Assembly: GCF_009674485.1 (NCBI RefSeq)
Contig: NZ_WKJJ01000039.1
Span: 1 to 38,487, forward strand
Direction of reading: 5' to 3'
Length of the DNA: 38,487 bases
Origin: Pseudoduganella rivuli
GTDB lineage: Bacteria > Pseudomonadota > Gammaproteobacteria > Burkholderiales > Burkholderiaceae_D
The position numbers and the translations under genes are program-made. Below the pieces are notes generated by a model. It made no database searches. It worked only from the letters and a program-made list of their open reading frames with translations, and was not told the DNA's origin. This document shows positions 15,518 through 23,975 of this stretch, one piece after another; the first letter of the stretch is position 1, and each line of letters begins with the position of its first letter.

Positions 15518-15543
15518 GACGCCCTCCCTCTTCAGTCAGTTAA

Positions 15544-16005
15544 TCAGTTAGCCTCGCGGCGGGATTCCAGGTAAGTCTTGATGGCCCACATGGCTTCCTG
15601 ATTGAACACGCCCTCAAACGGCGGCATGTACACGGCGCCATTGCGCACCTTGCCCCCGCGGACCGACGACAGGAAGTAATTGTCGACGTCCTTGTAGCAC
15701 GCCGCTTTCTTGGTGGCGTTCTTGATGTTGGTGCAGTCGCGGTCCAGCAGGCGCAGGTCCGGTGCGATGCCGCCCGATACGGCTTCCAGGCCGTGGCAGC
15801 GCGCGCAATTCTGGTTGTAGGCCGAGGTGCCGATCTTCAGCGCCAGCTTGTTGCCCTTGTAGGGATTTTCATCACGCCATTTATCACCCAGCGTGGTCAG
15901 GCCCGTGGTATCGACACCCTGCGGCGTCACATTGCCGTGGCCATAGGCGGTGAGCGAGGCAACCAGCGCCGCAGCCGCGGCGAAGAAAATGGTGGGGCGT
16001 TTCAT
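15544..16005 (-). CDS. pedF: cytochrome c-550, PedF type
   Basis: Periplasmic mono-haem cytochrome c that takes electrons from the PQQ alcohol dehydrogenase. The 153-residue protein has a signal peptide (cut near LTAYG), then the PedF hallmark HGNVTPQGVDTTGL, the haem site CARCH (C-x2-C-H) and a distal Met probably in VYMPPFEG. Extra cysteines in DRDCTNIKNATKKAACYKD are also typical of PedF. Start at 16005 has AAGGAGAC upstream; the frame to 16083 begins before the sigma-54 promoter and is rejected. First gene of a two-gene operon with the XoxJ-like protein. The perfect -24/-12 promoter and cluster of inverted repeats upstream imply strong activator control. Confidence 0.92.
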   Translation of the reverse strand: MKRPTIFFAAAAALVASLTAYGHGNVTPQGVDTTGLTTLGDKWRDENPYKGNKLALKIGTSAYNQNCARCHGLEAVSGGIAPDLRLLDRDCTNIKNATKKAACYKDVDNYFLSSVRGGKVRNGAVYMPPFEGVFNQEAMWAIKTYLESRREAN

Positions 16006-16041
16006 GATGCAGTCTCCTTGTGTTAGTGATGCATCACAAGG

Positions 16042-16057
16042 AGCAATTGGCGTGCCA
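16042..16057 (-). promoter_or_regulatory. sigma-54 promoter of the pedF operon
   Basis: The minus strand reads TGGCACGCCAATTGCT, a perfect -24/-12 consensus, 36 bases upstream of the pedF start codon. Confidence 0.9.
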
Positions 16058-16098
16058 CGGTTGCATCCGTACCGCGACGCCAACGGCGCCGGAAAAAG

Positions 16099-16175
16099 TG
16101 TTCCAGAACGGAACAGGTGTCACAGCGGTTGTTCCACCGGCTGTGACAACCGCGCCTACCGTACCACGATGGTAC
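16099..16175 (-). promoter_or_regulatory. cluster of inverted repeats (activator sites) upstream of pedF
   Basis: Three nested or adjacent palindromes lie 42-120 bases upstream of the -24 element. TGTTCC-N5-GGAACA is at 16099-16115. TGTCACAGC-N13-GCTGTGACA is at 16118-16148 and contains another TGTTCC. GTACCA-N3-TGGTAC is at 16161-16175. GGAACAGGTGTCACA at 16110-16124 nearly equals the site in front of the AcoR-type regulator gene. Confidence 0.7.
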
Positions 16176-16331
16176 AGAGGCTATGCCGCTCCTGCGTTTC
16201 GAACGCGATATCGGCAACATCAAGCAGGGCTGCAACACTAAATTATAGAAACAGGCAATCACGGACGAGGAATACACATTTCGGACTGCGGGCCTCGCCC
16301 CTATCATGAACTCATCTGAAAGGAGATCATG
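16176..16331. other. intergenic region before the first SDR gene
   Basis: Together with the pedF control region this makes a 320-base gap without a supported gene. From 16176 onward it turns AT-richer. A ribosome site AGGAG lies at 16321-16325. I see no clear promoter consensus or RNA gene. Confidence 0.5.
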
Positions 16332-17201
16332 ATGAAAAAGACTTGGTTGATTACCGGCGCAAGCCGTGGCCTGGGATTGGAAATGGCCAAGGCGGTATTG
16401 GCTGCCGGGGATAATGTGGTTGCCACCGGTCGCAATCCTCTACATATTCAACAGGCCCTGGGTGAGCACAATCACTTGCTGGTACAGCAGCTCGACGTCA
16501 ATGACGGGAGGTCCATCACTGTCGCGGTGAATGCGGCGGTTGGACGCTTCGGCCGCATCGATGTACTGGTGAATAATGCCGGCTACGGCCATCTCGGCTT
16601 TTTTGAGGAAACGACTGCCGAAGACGTTAAAGCACAATTCGACAGCAATGTTTTCGGCCTGATGGACGTTACCCGCGCAGTATTACCGGTAATGCGTGCA
16701 GCAGGCAGTGGACGCATCTTTAACGTTTCCTCACTCGCGGGCATGCGGGGATCGGCATTCAGCTCACTGTACTGCGCAAGCAAATTCGCCGTGGAAGGTT
16801 TTTCAGAATCCCTGGCTGCGGAAGTGGTCCCCTTTGGCATCAAGGTGACGATAATCGCGCCCGGACCGTTCCGCACTGACTTCCTGTCGGCTAAATCACT
16901 ACAGGTCGGCAGCTCGGCTTTGCCTGACTACGATGTGGCGCGCGACAAAACACGCGCCACTTTCGAGGAGCGTAATGGCAAACAGGCCGGCGACCCGGTC
17001 AGGTTAGCCGCCGCCGTGATCCGGCTGGCCAATCACCCTGAGCCACCAATGCGCTTTGTAGCGGGAAGTGCGGCGCTTCAGATCGGCCGGCAAAAACTGG
17101 CCGAGGTACACGCTGACCTTGACGCCTGGCAGGAGGCATCTGAAGCAACCGATGGCCAGTACACCGATACCCAAGCGTGGCGCCCTGCCAATCAATCCTG
17201 A
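16332..17201 (+). CDS. short-chain dehydrogenase/reductase (SDR)
   Basis: Classical SDR oxidoreductase of 289 residues using NAD(P)H; substrate unknown. Cofactor motif TGASRGLG is at 8-15, NNAG at 81-84, and the catalytic Ser 134, Tyr 147 and Lys 151 (YCASK). The Arg at 36 after the second strand (ATGR) suggests NADPH. The C-terminus is longer than in the minimal family and resembles SDRs of the retinol-dehydrogenase-like group in proteobacteria. Start at 16332 has AGGAG six bases upstream; ATG at 16329 is a near alternative. It is followed after 18 bases by the Atu4866-type gene, with which it probably forms an operon, opposite an AraC regulator. Confidence 0.88.
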   Translation: MKKTWLITGASRGLGLEMAKAVLAAGDNVVATGRNPLHIQQALGEHNHLLVQQLDVNDGRSITVAVNAAVGRFGRIDVLVNNAGYGHLGFFEETTAEDVKAQFDSNVFGLMDVTRAVLPVMRAAGSGRIFNVSSLAGMRGSAFSSLYCASKFAVEGFSESLAAEVVPFGIKVTIIAPGPFRTDFLSAKSLQVGSSALPDYDVARDKTRATFEERNGKQAGDPVRLAAAVIRLANHPEPPMRFVAGSAALQIGRQKLAEVHADLDAWQEASEATDGQYTDTQAWRPANQS

Positions 17202-17219
17202 CCTATGGAGATGCATGAA

Positions 17220-17468
17220 ATGACTCGGGCAAAAAACAAATATGTAGGCATGTGGGTAACGGCCGATGGCTACATCCGCCATGAATTACTTCCTAACGGC
17301 CGGTATGACGAAGCACGCGGTAGCAAACAAAACGCTTATCAGGGCGATTACCTGATAACCGGCGACCATATCGATTACGAAGACGACACCGGTTTCGTCG
17401 CCGACGGCGATTTCCGCGACGACGTGCTGTATCACGCCGGTATGGTGCTTTACCGCGAACGTCACTGA
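17220..17468 (+). CDS. Atu4866-type small protein
   Basis: An 82-residue protein of the Atu4866 domain family (lipocalin-like small beta-barrel), known mostly from structural genomics; function not established. Typical family text is KYVGMWVTADGYIRHELLPNGRYDEARG and the later HIDYEDDTGF, then DVLYHAGMVLYR. The start at 17220 has GGAG nine bases upstream; in-frame ATGs at 17205 and 17211 lie too close to or before that site. Such genes often sit beside SDR and AraC genes, as here, which hints at binding a small substrate of the SDR. Confidence 0.8.
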   Translation: MTRAKNKYVGMWVTADGYIRHELLPNGRYDEARGSKQNAYQGDYLITGDHIDYEDDTGFVADGDFRDDVLYHAGMVLYRERH

Positions 17469-17473
17469 AACGG

Positions 17474-18400
17474 CTACATGGCGTACTCGGAAGGGCGTTC
17501 TGCTTGCATCAGCATCAGCGCGCTCTTCATTTCAATAGCTTCTTGTAGCGGCGTGCGTCCGAAGAACCGTTTGAATTCGCGGCTAAATTGAGAGCTGCTT
17601 TCGTAACCCACCATATTCGAGGCGGTCGCCGCGCTCACCCCGTCCTGAACCATCAGAAGGCGTGCCTTATGCAGCCTCGTGCTCTTTAAATATTGAATCG
17701 GCGTCGTGTTCGTTACAGCCTTGAAGTTGGCGTGAAATGCCGCCACGCTCATCCCTGCCTCGCTTGCCAAGGTGCTGACATCAATCTCGCTATCGTAGTG
17801 TTCGTGAATCCTGCGCAGCGCCTTGCCGATTTTTCCGAACTGACTTTGCTGCGTCAATGATGCCAGCACCGCTCCGCCCTGCGGTCCGGTAAGTACGCGG
17901 TATAGCAGTTCCTTCACGATGGCCGGTCCAAGAATCGCAGCATCGTCCGGCACGGTTAACGCGGTCAGCAAGCGCAGCAAGGCATCGCTCATATCATCAC
18001 TCATTGGCGTGGAATAGATGCCGGCCGGCGCAGCCATTTTGCCCTTGCGCGTTTTGCTCAACGCCAGAACCAAGTCTGCTGCGACCTGCAAATCTATCCG
18101 CAATGCCACCGCCAACATTGGCTCCTTTTCACTGGCTTCGGTCTCCGATTCGAACGGCAATGGCACTGACAGTACCAGGTAATGATTCGCGTCGTAGACA
18201 TAGGATTCGCCTGCCAGGTAACCACGCTTGCGCCCTTGGCAAACGATTACGATGGACGGTTCATACATGACGGGAATCCGTGGCAATGATCGATTGGCGC
18301 GCATAAACCTTACCCCGTCCAATGCCGACAAGGTGTATCCCTCAAACGGCGCAAGTTTATTTAACAAGGCGACCAGACGGCTCTGATGTTCATTGTTCAT
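17474..18400 (-). CDS. AraC family transcriptional regulator
   Basis: A 308-residue regulator with an N-terminal cupin-like AraC_N sensor (about 20-180, with MYEPSIVIVCQGRKRGYL and DANHYLVLSVPLPFE) and a C-terminal double helix-turn-helix (about 200-295: SEAGMSVAAFHANFKAVTN and ASNMVGYESSSQFSREFKRFFG). It resembles the CmrA/YqhC-like group of regulators, which control aldehyde and quinone-reducing enzymes. It is convergent with the Atu4866-type gene (five bases apart) and divergent from an SDR gene at 18520, which it probably controls. Confidence 0.88.
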   Translation of the reverse strand: MNNEHQSRLVALLNKLAPFEGYTLSALDGVRFMRANRSLPRIPVMYEPSIVIVCQGRKRGYLAGESYVYDANHYLVLSVPLPFESETEASEKEPMLAVALRIDLQVAADLVLALSKTRKGKMAAPAGIYSTPMSDDMSDALLRLLTALTVPDDAAILGPAIVKELLYRVLTGPQGGAVLASLTQQSQFGKIGKALRRIHEHYDSEIDVSTLASEAGMSVAAFHANFKAVTNTTPIQYLKSTRLHKARLLMVQDGVSAATASNMVGYESSSQFSREFKRFFGRTPLQEAIEMKSALMLMQAERPSEYAM

Positions 18401-18519
18401 ATGCGTTCAAAGTCGGTTTAGAGGATCAGGCAATGCGGCAATATTATCTGATATTTCGTGCCTTTCGCTCAGCACGCATACTGGCTCCATCGCAGTTCAA
18501 CTTATTCAAGGAGCTAAAA

Positions 18520-19257
18520 ATGAGCAACGAAAACAGCAAAAAAGTCGTCCTTATTACCGGTGCCAGCAGTGGCATTGGCGAGGCCACCGCAAAACACTTA
18601 GGCCGGCATATGCATGTCGTGCTGGGCGCACGCCGCACCGAACGGTTGGAGCGCCTCGCGGCCGACATCAATGCGCAAGGCGGCTCTGCCTGCGTGATTC
18701 CGCTCGATGTGACGAGTGAGGCCAGCATGAACGAGTTCGTCAAATTCGCGCTGCAAAAGCACGGCCGAGTGGACGTCTTGGTTAACAATGCAGGCGTGAT
18801 GCCGCTTTCGAAACTGGAGGCGCTGAAGGTCGCCGAATGGAACCAGATGATCGACGTGAACGTCCGCGGCGTTTTGCACGGCATTGCCGCTACTTTGCCC
18901 TTGATGCAAAAACAGCGCAGCGGGCAAATCATCAACATGGCGTCGATTGGCGCGTACACCGTCAGCCCGACTGCAGCGGTTTATTGCGCTACGAAGTTCG
19001 CGGTCGCCGCCATTACCGAAGGCTTGCGCCAGGAGGTCGGCGCCGATATCCGTGTGACTTTGGTTTCGCCTGGCGTAGTGGAATCCGAACTCGCTGAATC
19101 GATTTCCGATCCAGCAGGCCGCGAAGAGATGCGTAGTTTCCGGCAGATTTCCATTAAGCCGGATGCCATCGCACGCGCTATCGAGTTCGCCATCCAGCAG
19201 CCGGCCGATGTCGACGTGAGCGAGATCGTCGTGCGCCCGACGGCCAGCCCCTTCTAA
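18520..19257 (+). CDS. short-chain dehydrogenase/reductase (SDR)
   Basis: Classical SDR of 245 residues. TGASSGIG is at 13-20, NNAG at 89-92, Ser 142, Tyr 155 and Lys 159 (YCATK) form the active site, and ARR at 37-39 suggests NADPH. It is a paralogue of the SDR at 23167, with the same LVNNAGVMPL, DVNV-G and AVYCATK text. Start at 18520 has AAGGAG upstream; the frame to 18322 overlaps the divergent AraC gene and is rejected. Its stop overlaps the convergent LysR gene by four bases. Substrate unknown; the AraC gene next to it suggests an inducible carbonyl or quinone reductase. Confidence 0.88.
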   Translation: MSNENSKKVVLITGASSGIGEATAKHLGRHMHVVLGARRTERLERLAADINAQGGSACVIPLDVTSEASMNEFVKFALQKHGRVDVLVNNAGVMPLSKLEALKVAEWNQMIDVNVRGVLHGIAATLPLMQKQRSGQIINMASIGAYTVSPTAAVYCATKFAVAAITEGLRQEVGADIRVTLVSPGVVESELAESISDPAGREEMRSFRQISIKPDAIARAIEFAIQQPADVDVSEIVVRPTASPF

Positions 19258-20150
19258 CCTGCCTGGGCCTTCAAGCGGTTCACAAACCAGCGGCCCGCCG
19301 GGCCGGGCGGATGCTCCATCAGATGCACAGCATGCATGGAGAAGCCCGGCCCAACGTTCGGCTGTATTTCCAGGTTTAGCGTTACCAGCTTGCCGCTGTG
19401 CAGGTCCTCCTCCACCATCGGTAGTGGCATATATCCCCAGCCTAGCCCGGCTCGCAAGAATGCGTGCTTGGCGCCCATGTCGCCGAGCCGCCAGGTCTTT
19501 GCCGACACGACACCGAAATTGCGGCCCGCAGTTAGCGAAGAACGGTCAGCCAGCACCAGCTGCACATGCTCCGCGGCCACCGAGCGCAGGATAGTTCCCT
19601 CCATTGCCGCCAATGGATGGCTCGGCGCCACCACTGCCACGGCACCCACGCTCAGCAGGAACTCCGAGGCGCAGCCGGCCGGGATTTCTGGCAGCGAGCC
19701 GATAATGGCCACCCTGCAGTCGCCAGCCAACAGGGGCTGCAAAACCGCGCCCAAAGCCTCTACATACAAGCGCAGTGGAGTTCCGGGGAATTCCTGATGA
19801 AACGCCTGCACAGCCGCCGTCAAGTCCTCAATCGGAAACATCACATCGACCGCCACGGCCAGCTCGGGTTCCAGCCCTTCCGCCAAAGTACGCGCCCTCG
19901 CTTTAAACGCGTCCATGCCCTGAGCAGCCAGCCTTGCTTGCGCCAGCAACGCGCGGCCCGCCTCCGTCAAATGCGGATAGCGCCCGGTACGCTCGAACAA
20001 AGCAAAACCAACCTGGGACTCGAGATTGGCAAGTGTAGCGCTGACCACGGACTGTGCGCGCCGCAGCTTGCGCCCCGCCGCCGAGAAGCTGCCCTCATCT
20101 GCGGCGGCAATGAAGGTTCGTAATTGGTCCATGGACATACCGTCAAGCAT
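19254..20150 (-). CDS. LysR family transcriptional regulator
   Basis: A 298-residue LysR regulator. N-terminal winged helix (about 5-65: MDQLRTFIAAADEGSFSAAGRKL and AQSVVSATLANLESQVG), then a periplasmic-binding-like effector domain (about 90-290). It starts at 20150 after AAGGAG and is divergent from the pirin gene with about 100 bases between. In proteobacteria, LysR genes placed opposite pirin-DoxX operons usually regulate them. Effector unknown. Possible site: CCAAT-N20-ATTGG at 20177-20206. Confidence 0.9.
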   Translation of the reverse strand: MLDGMSMDQLRTFIAAADEGSFSAAGRKLRRAQSVVSATLANLESQVGFALFERTGRYPHLTEAGRALLAQARLAAQGMDAFKARARTLAEGLEPELAVAVDVMFPIEDLTAAVQAFHQEFPGTPLRLYVEALGAVLQPLLAGDCRVAIIGSLPEIPAGCASEFLLSVGAVAVVAPSHPLAAMEGTILRSVAAEHVQLVLADRSSLTAGRNFGVVSAKTWRLGDMGAKHAFLRAGLGWGYMPLPMVEEDLHSGKLVTLNLEIQPNVGPGFSMHAVHLMEHPPGPAGRWFVNRLKAQAG

Positions 20151-20176
20151 CCATCGCTCCTTTAGATACTAAGCAT

Positions 20177-20206
20177 CCAATTATATAGGCTATTCAGATG
20201 GATTGG
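20177..20206. promoter_or_regulatory. possible LysR/pirin divergent operator
   Basis: CCAAT and ATTGG arms, 20 bases apart, lie in the AT-rich gap between the divergent LysR and pirin genes. The arms are short and the assignment is weak. Confidence 0.25.
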
Positions 20207-20252
20207 CGATCAATAAGATTCAGTCATGCCCTCAAACAACGGAGCCAACGAA

Positions 20253-21074
20253 ATGAATTCAACCGACCAACGCAGCATCGTTTATCGCAGTAAAGGCAGC
20301 ACCCGCGGCGGCATCAACCGCCTCGTCAGTCCTGGCGACCTGGGCCAAATGATTAAACCTTTCATTTTCCTCGACCTGTTCCAGCTTGAGACGCCGGCAA
20401 GTAAGATGGGCATGCACCCCCATTCGGGCATCGCCACCGTCACCGTGGTCATGGACGGCGCGCTGGAGTACCGCGAAACCACCGGCAGCCAAGGCCAACT
20501 GCCAACTGGCGGTGTCGAATGGATGAGCGCCGGCGGAGGCGTCTGGCATGAAGGCGGCGCGGCGCCCGGCCAGCACGTGCGCGGTTTCCAGCTGTGGCTG
20601 GCCCTGCCGGCGGAAGACGAGAACGGCCCTGCAAGCAGCCAGTACGTGGCGCCGGCGCAAGTCCCCAGCCATGGACCGGCACGCGTGATCATCGGAAGCT
20701 ACGGCGGCGTCAGCAGCCCGATCCGCCCGCGTGCTCCGATCAATTATCTGCACGTGAAACTACACGACGGCGAACTCTGGACTTATACGCCGCCAAACAA
20801 CCACGACGTGAGTTGGATCGCAGTCGCCTCCGGCGCCCTGCACACCGCTGGTACCACGGTACAGCACGAAGTGGCGATCTTTGAAGAAGGCGGCAGCGCC
20901 ATCGAGCTGGTTGCCCAAGGCGCCACCGAATTTGTGCTGGGTTCCGCCGCCAAGCACCCCCACGATCTGGTTACCGGCTACTACTCGGTCCACACCAGCG
21001 CCGCGGCACTTGAACAAGGCGAGCGGGAAATCCGCCGCATCGGCGTCCAGCTGCGCGCCGCCAATTTGATGTAA
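20253..21074 (+). CDS. pirin family protein
   Basis: A 273-residue double-cupin protein of the pirin family, some members of which are quercetin 2,3-dioxygenases or redox-sensing cofactors. The first two metal ligands are visible as H55 and H57 (MHPHSGI). The usual second pair is H-x-E; here the text is VWHEGG, with His 99 followed directly by Glu 100, so the fourth ligand may be shifted or missing. Start at 20253 (MNSTDQRS) has GGAG nine bases upstream; ATG at 20226 has no ribosome site. First gene of an apparent operon with doxX, an F420-reductase-like gene and an AraC gene. Confidence 0.87.
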   Translation: MNSTDQRSIVYRSKGSTRGGINRLVSPGDLGQMIKPFIFLDLFQLETPASKMGMHPHSGIATVTVVMDGALEYRETTGSQGQLPTGGVEWMSAGGGVWHEGGAAPGQHVRGFQLWLALPAEDENGPASSQYVAPAQVPSHGPARVIIGSYGGVSSPIRPRAPINYLHVKLHDGELWTYTPPNNHDVSWIAVASGALHTAGTTVQHEVAIFEEGGSAIELVAQGATEFVLGSAAKHPHDLVTGYYSVHTSAAALEQGEREIRRIGVQLRAANLM

Positions 21075-21118
21075 GCACTGTCGTTTTTTTATTTCACTTC
21101 AAATCGAAAGGAATTACC

Positions 21119-21532
21119 ATGAAAACCGCGAACACCACCACCATCGTCCCAGCCATCGGCCGCGTGCTGCTGGCCACCATCTTCGTCTTCAGCGGCATCG
21201 GCAAATTGCTGGCGCCGGACGCCACCATCGGCTACATCGCCTCGTCCGGCCTGCCGTTTGCGCCGTTGGCCCTGGCGGCCGCGGTCGCGGTCGAACTGGG
21301 CGGAGGCCTGATGCTGGCACTCTGCATCCAGACCCGCCTGGTCGCCGCGCTGCTGGCCGCCTTCTCCATCGTCACCGGCCTGGCCTTCCATAACGCTATT
21401 GGCGACCAGAACCAGTTGATCCACCTGCTGAAAAATATCGCCATAGCCGGCGGCCTGCTGCAGGTGGTGGCTTTCGGCGCCGGCGCCCTCAGCTTCGACA
21501 ACCGCCGTACCGCTGTTCGCCAGCTGGCCTAA
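21119..21532 (+). CDS. DoxX family membrane protein
   Basis: A 137-residue inner membrane protein with four predicted helices: RVLLATIFVFSGIGKLL, APLALAAAVAVELGGGLMLAL, LVAALLAAFSIVTGLAFH and LLKNIAIAGGLLQVVAFGAG. The FSGIGKLLAPD segment and charged FHNAIGDQNQ loop are family hallmarks. DoxX proteins occur in redox and thiol stress clusters, but the biochemical role is uncertain. It follows the pirin gene by 44 bases with GAAAGGA before the start. Confidence 0.87.
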   Translation: MKTANTTTIVPAIGRVLLATIFVFSGIGKLLAPDATIGYIASSGLPFAPLALAAAVAVELGGGLMLALCIQTRLVAALLAAFSIVTGLAFHNAIGDQNQLIHLLKNIAIAGGLLQVVAFGAGALSFDNRRTAVRQLA

Positions 21533-21561
21533 ATCCAACCTTTCAAATACAGGAGTTCTTC

Positions 21562-22167
21562 ATGAAAACGAATACCGTAGGCATCATCGGCGCCGGCGCC
21601 ATCGGCCAGGCCTTTGCCAAGCAGCTGGTTAAAGCAGGTATTAACGTCATCCTTAGTAACAGCCGTGGCCCGGAGACGCTGGCCGACGTGGTAAATGGTC
21701 TTGGCGGCAAAGCACGTGCCGGCACGGTGAAGCAAGCCGCAGAAGCCGACATCGTCTTCGTCAGCACTAACTGGAGCCGCACCGAGGCCGCGCTCAAGGG
21801 CCTGAACTGGGACGGCCGCATCCTGATCGATGCCACCAACCCGGTTCTCCTCCCTGGCTACAAGCTGGCTGAGCTGGGTGGCAAGAATTCCAGTCAGGTC
21901 GTCACAGGATGGGCACCGGGCGCCCGCGTCGTCAAAGCCTTCAATACTTTGCTTGCAAGCGTGCTGGCGCAAGACCCGGCCCAATCGGGTGGTCGCCGCG
22001 TAGTGTTCATCTCCGGTGACCATACCGATGCAAAGGCCGAAGTGGCAGAATTAACAGCCCATCTAGGCTTTGCCAGCATCGACCTGGGCGCGCTGGAAGT
22101 TGGTGGATACCTGCAACAATTCCCTGGCGGTCCGCTACCAGCTGTTAATCTCCTGAAACTGGGATAA
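21562..22167 (+). CDS. NADP-binding protein, F420-dependent NADP reductase-like
   Basis: A 201-residue protein of the NADPH:F420 oxidoreductase (NpdG-like) family. A Rossmann motif GIIGAGAIGQAFA starts at residue 7, SNSRGPE follows strand 2 (NADP phosphate binding), and VVKAFNT marks the usual active-site segment. Betaproteobacteria generally lack F420, so this member probably uses another partner; this is inference. It lies 29 bases after doxX with AGGAG before the start, inside the pirin operon. Confidence 0.85.
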   Translation: MKTNTVGIIGAGAIGQAFAKQLVKAGINVILSNSRGPETLADVVNGLGGKARAGTVKQAAEADIVFVSTNWSRTEAALKGLNWDGRILIDATNPVLLPGYKLAELGGKNSSQVVTGWAPGARVVKAFNTLLASVLAQDPAQSGGRRVVFISGDHTDAKAEVAELTAHLGFASIDLGALEVGGYLQQFPGGPLPAVNLLKLG

Positions 22168-22179
22168 CAAGAGGTGACA

Positions 22180-23034
22180 ATGAACTCCACTCCGCGTACA
22201 TCCGCTGAGGCGTTCGAAGAATACATCCCCGGAGAGCTGCTCGCGGAACATCGCGCGCAGTCCTCCGGGGATGTGTTCGTTCAAATCCTGGCACGACGTC
22301 AAGAACAAGAGAACATCATTATTCCTGCCGTACCGGAGGCGCTCATAGTATGGATATTGTCGGGTGAAGCGGTCGTCGAAGAGCGGCCGCCTGGCGGCGA
22401 GTGGGTCGCCAACCGCGTCGTCGCCGGAGACTTCTTCCTGACCACTGCGACCACTCCCACCGAGATGAGATGGAAGGCGGCGGCAGGCACGCCGTTCACA
22501 GTGATGCATGTGTATATCGGTGTCTCGATGATGCAAAATATCGCGTTACGCGAGGTATCGGGTGCGCGCGACGCAACGCTATCGGCATTGCTGGAGCATA
22601 TCCGCGCCGAAATGATCGACCAGCACCCTGCGAACGGTCGTTTCATTCAAGGCATCGCGCAAGCGCTGGCTGTCCATGTGGCGCGGACATACAAGACCGA
22701 TGCGGAACGCCAGCGCGGTGGCTTGCAGGCCTTCAAGCTACATCGCGTATTCGAGGCGATGCGGGAACGACTTGCACAACCATTCGATCTCGCAGAATTC
22801 GCAGACCTTGCGGAGCTAAGCGAGTTCCATTTCAGCCGGGTGTTTAAGCAGTCCACAGGACTTTCGCCTTCACGCTATTTCATCCGCATGCGAATGGAAG
22901 AGGCGCGCCGACTGCTCACCGAGACCGACAACTCGATCATCAACATCGGCCTCGCCGTTGGTTACAACAGCCCCAGTCATTTCGCTTCCGTGTTCCGCAA
23001 ACATACCGGCGTTTCGCCATCCACTTACCGCTGA
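22180..23034 (+). CDS. AraC family transcriptional regulator (cupin sensor)
   Basis: A 284-residue regulator with an N-terminal cupin sensor (about 25-120) and a C-terminal AraC double helix-turn-helix (about 185-284: FADLAELSEFHFSRVFKQSTGLSPSRYF and NIGLAVGYNSPSHFASVFRKHTGVSPSTYR). ATG at 22180 is preferred over the GTG six bases upstream because AAGAGG is better spaced. It is the last gene of the pirin-doxX-NADP operon, only 12 bases after it, and lies before the SDR gene at 23167, which it may control. Confidence 0.87.
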   Translation: MNSTPRTSAEAFEEYIPGELLAEHRAQSSGDVFVQILARRQEQENIIIPAVPEALIVWILSGEAVVEERPPGGEWVANRVVAGDFFLTTATTPTEMRWKAAAGTPFTVMHVYIGVSMMQNIALREVSGARDATLSALLEHIRAEMIDQHPANGRFIQGIAQALAVHVARTYKTDAERQRGGLQAFKLHRVFEAMRERLAQPFDLAEFADLAELSEFHFSRVFKQSTGLSPSRYFIRMRMEEARRLLTETDNSIINIGLAVGYNSPSHFASVFRKHTGVSPSTYR

Positions 23035-23166
23035 TGACATCCACAGCAAAACCGCGATAGTTCGAGCAAGCCGCCATGCGACGAGAGCGCGACGCGGCGG
23101 CATCATGAGTCCGTGCTTCAAACAATCTGTCCGAAGCGCTAACACTCACAATCGAAAGGAACTGTC

Positions 23167-23913
23167 ATGCAACTCAAAGGTAAAGTAGCCCTGGTAACCG
23201 GCGCATCGAGCGGGATTGGCGCCGCCACCGCAAAAAAATTGGCCGCACACGGCGTCAAAGTTGGTCTCGCCGCTCGCCGCCTGGATCGCTTGCACGCACT
23301 GGTTGCGGAAATCAAAGCAGCCGGCGGTGATGCCATCGCATTGCAAATGGACGTCACCGACCAGGCGGCCGTATCGGAAGGCGTCGCAACGCTGCACGAG
23401 ACTTACGGCCGTATCGACATCGCGTTCAACAACGCGGGCCTGATGCCGATTTCGGACATCGCAAGTCTGAAGATCGAGGAATGGCATCGCATGGTGGACG
23501 TCAACGTTAAAGGTCTGTTCAACACCGTTGCCGCTGTTCTGCCGATCATGCAAGCGCAAAAGTCGGGCCACATGATTAACACCTCCTCGATTGCCGGCCG
23601 TAAGACCTTCCCCGGCCTGGGTGTTTACTGCGCGACGAAACACGCGGTCGCCGCATTCTCGGATATTTTGCGCATGGAGGTGTCCCCCAAATACAATATC
23701 CGCGTAACCTCGCTGCAACCGGGCGCGGTGGAGAGCGAACTGTTCGAACACATCACTGACGAGAACTACCGCGCGCAGATGGAACAGCTGAAGGAGCAGA
23801 TGAAATTCATGAAGTCGGAGGACATCGCCGACTCGATCATCTACGCGCTGCAAGCGCCGGACCACGTTGACGTCGCAGAGCTGTTCATCATGCCTACCGA
23901 GCAGCCTTGGTAA
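23167..23913 (+). CDS. short-chain dehydrogenase/reductase (SDR)
   Basis: Classical SDR of 248 residues resembling proteobacterial oxidoreductases of the YdfG group. TGASSGIG at 11-18, NNAG at 88-91, Ser 140/141, Tyr 154 and Lys 158 (YCATK), ARR at 36-38 suggesting NADPH. The C-terminal VDVAELFIMPTEQPW is typical of this group. Ribosome site AAAGGA lies six bases before the start. It is a paralogue of the SDR at 18520. It is followed after 62 bases by a broken LysR gene on the same strand. Confidence 0.88.
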   Translation: MQLKGKVALVTGASSGIGAATAKKLAAHGVKVGLAARRLDRLHALVAEIKAAGGDAIALQMDVTDQAAVSEGVATLHETYGRIDIAFNNAGLMPISDIASLKIEEWHRMVDVNVKGLFNTVAAVLPIMQAQKSGHMINTSSIAGRKTFPGLGVYCATKHAVAAFSDILRMEVSPKYNIRVTSLQPGAVESELFEHITDENYRAQMEQLKEQMKFMKSEDIADSIIYALQAPDHVDVAELFIMPTEQPW

Positions 23914-23975
23914 TGACTTGATGCGTGCCGGATACAATGCCCGGCACGCTTTTTAATTCGTTGGAAATCACTATA

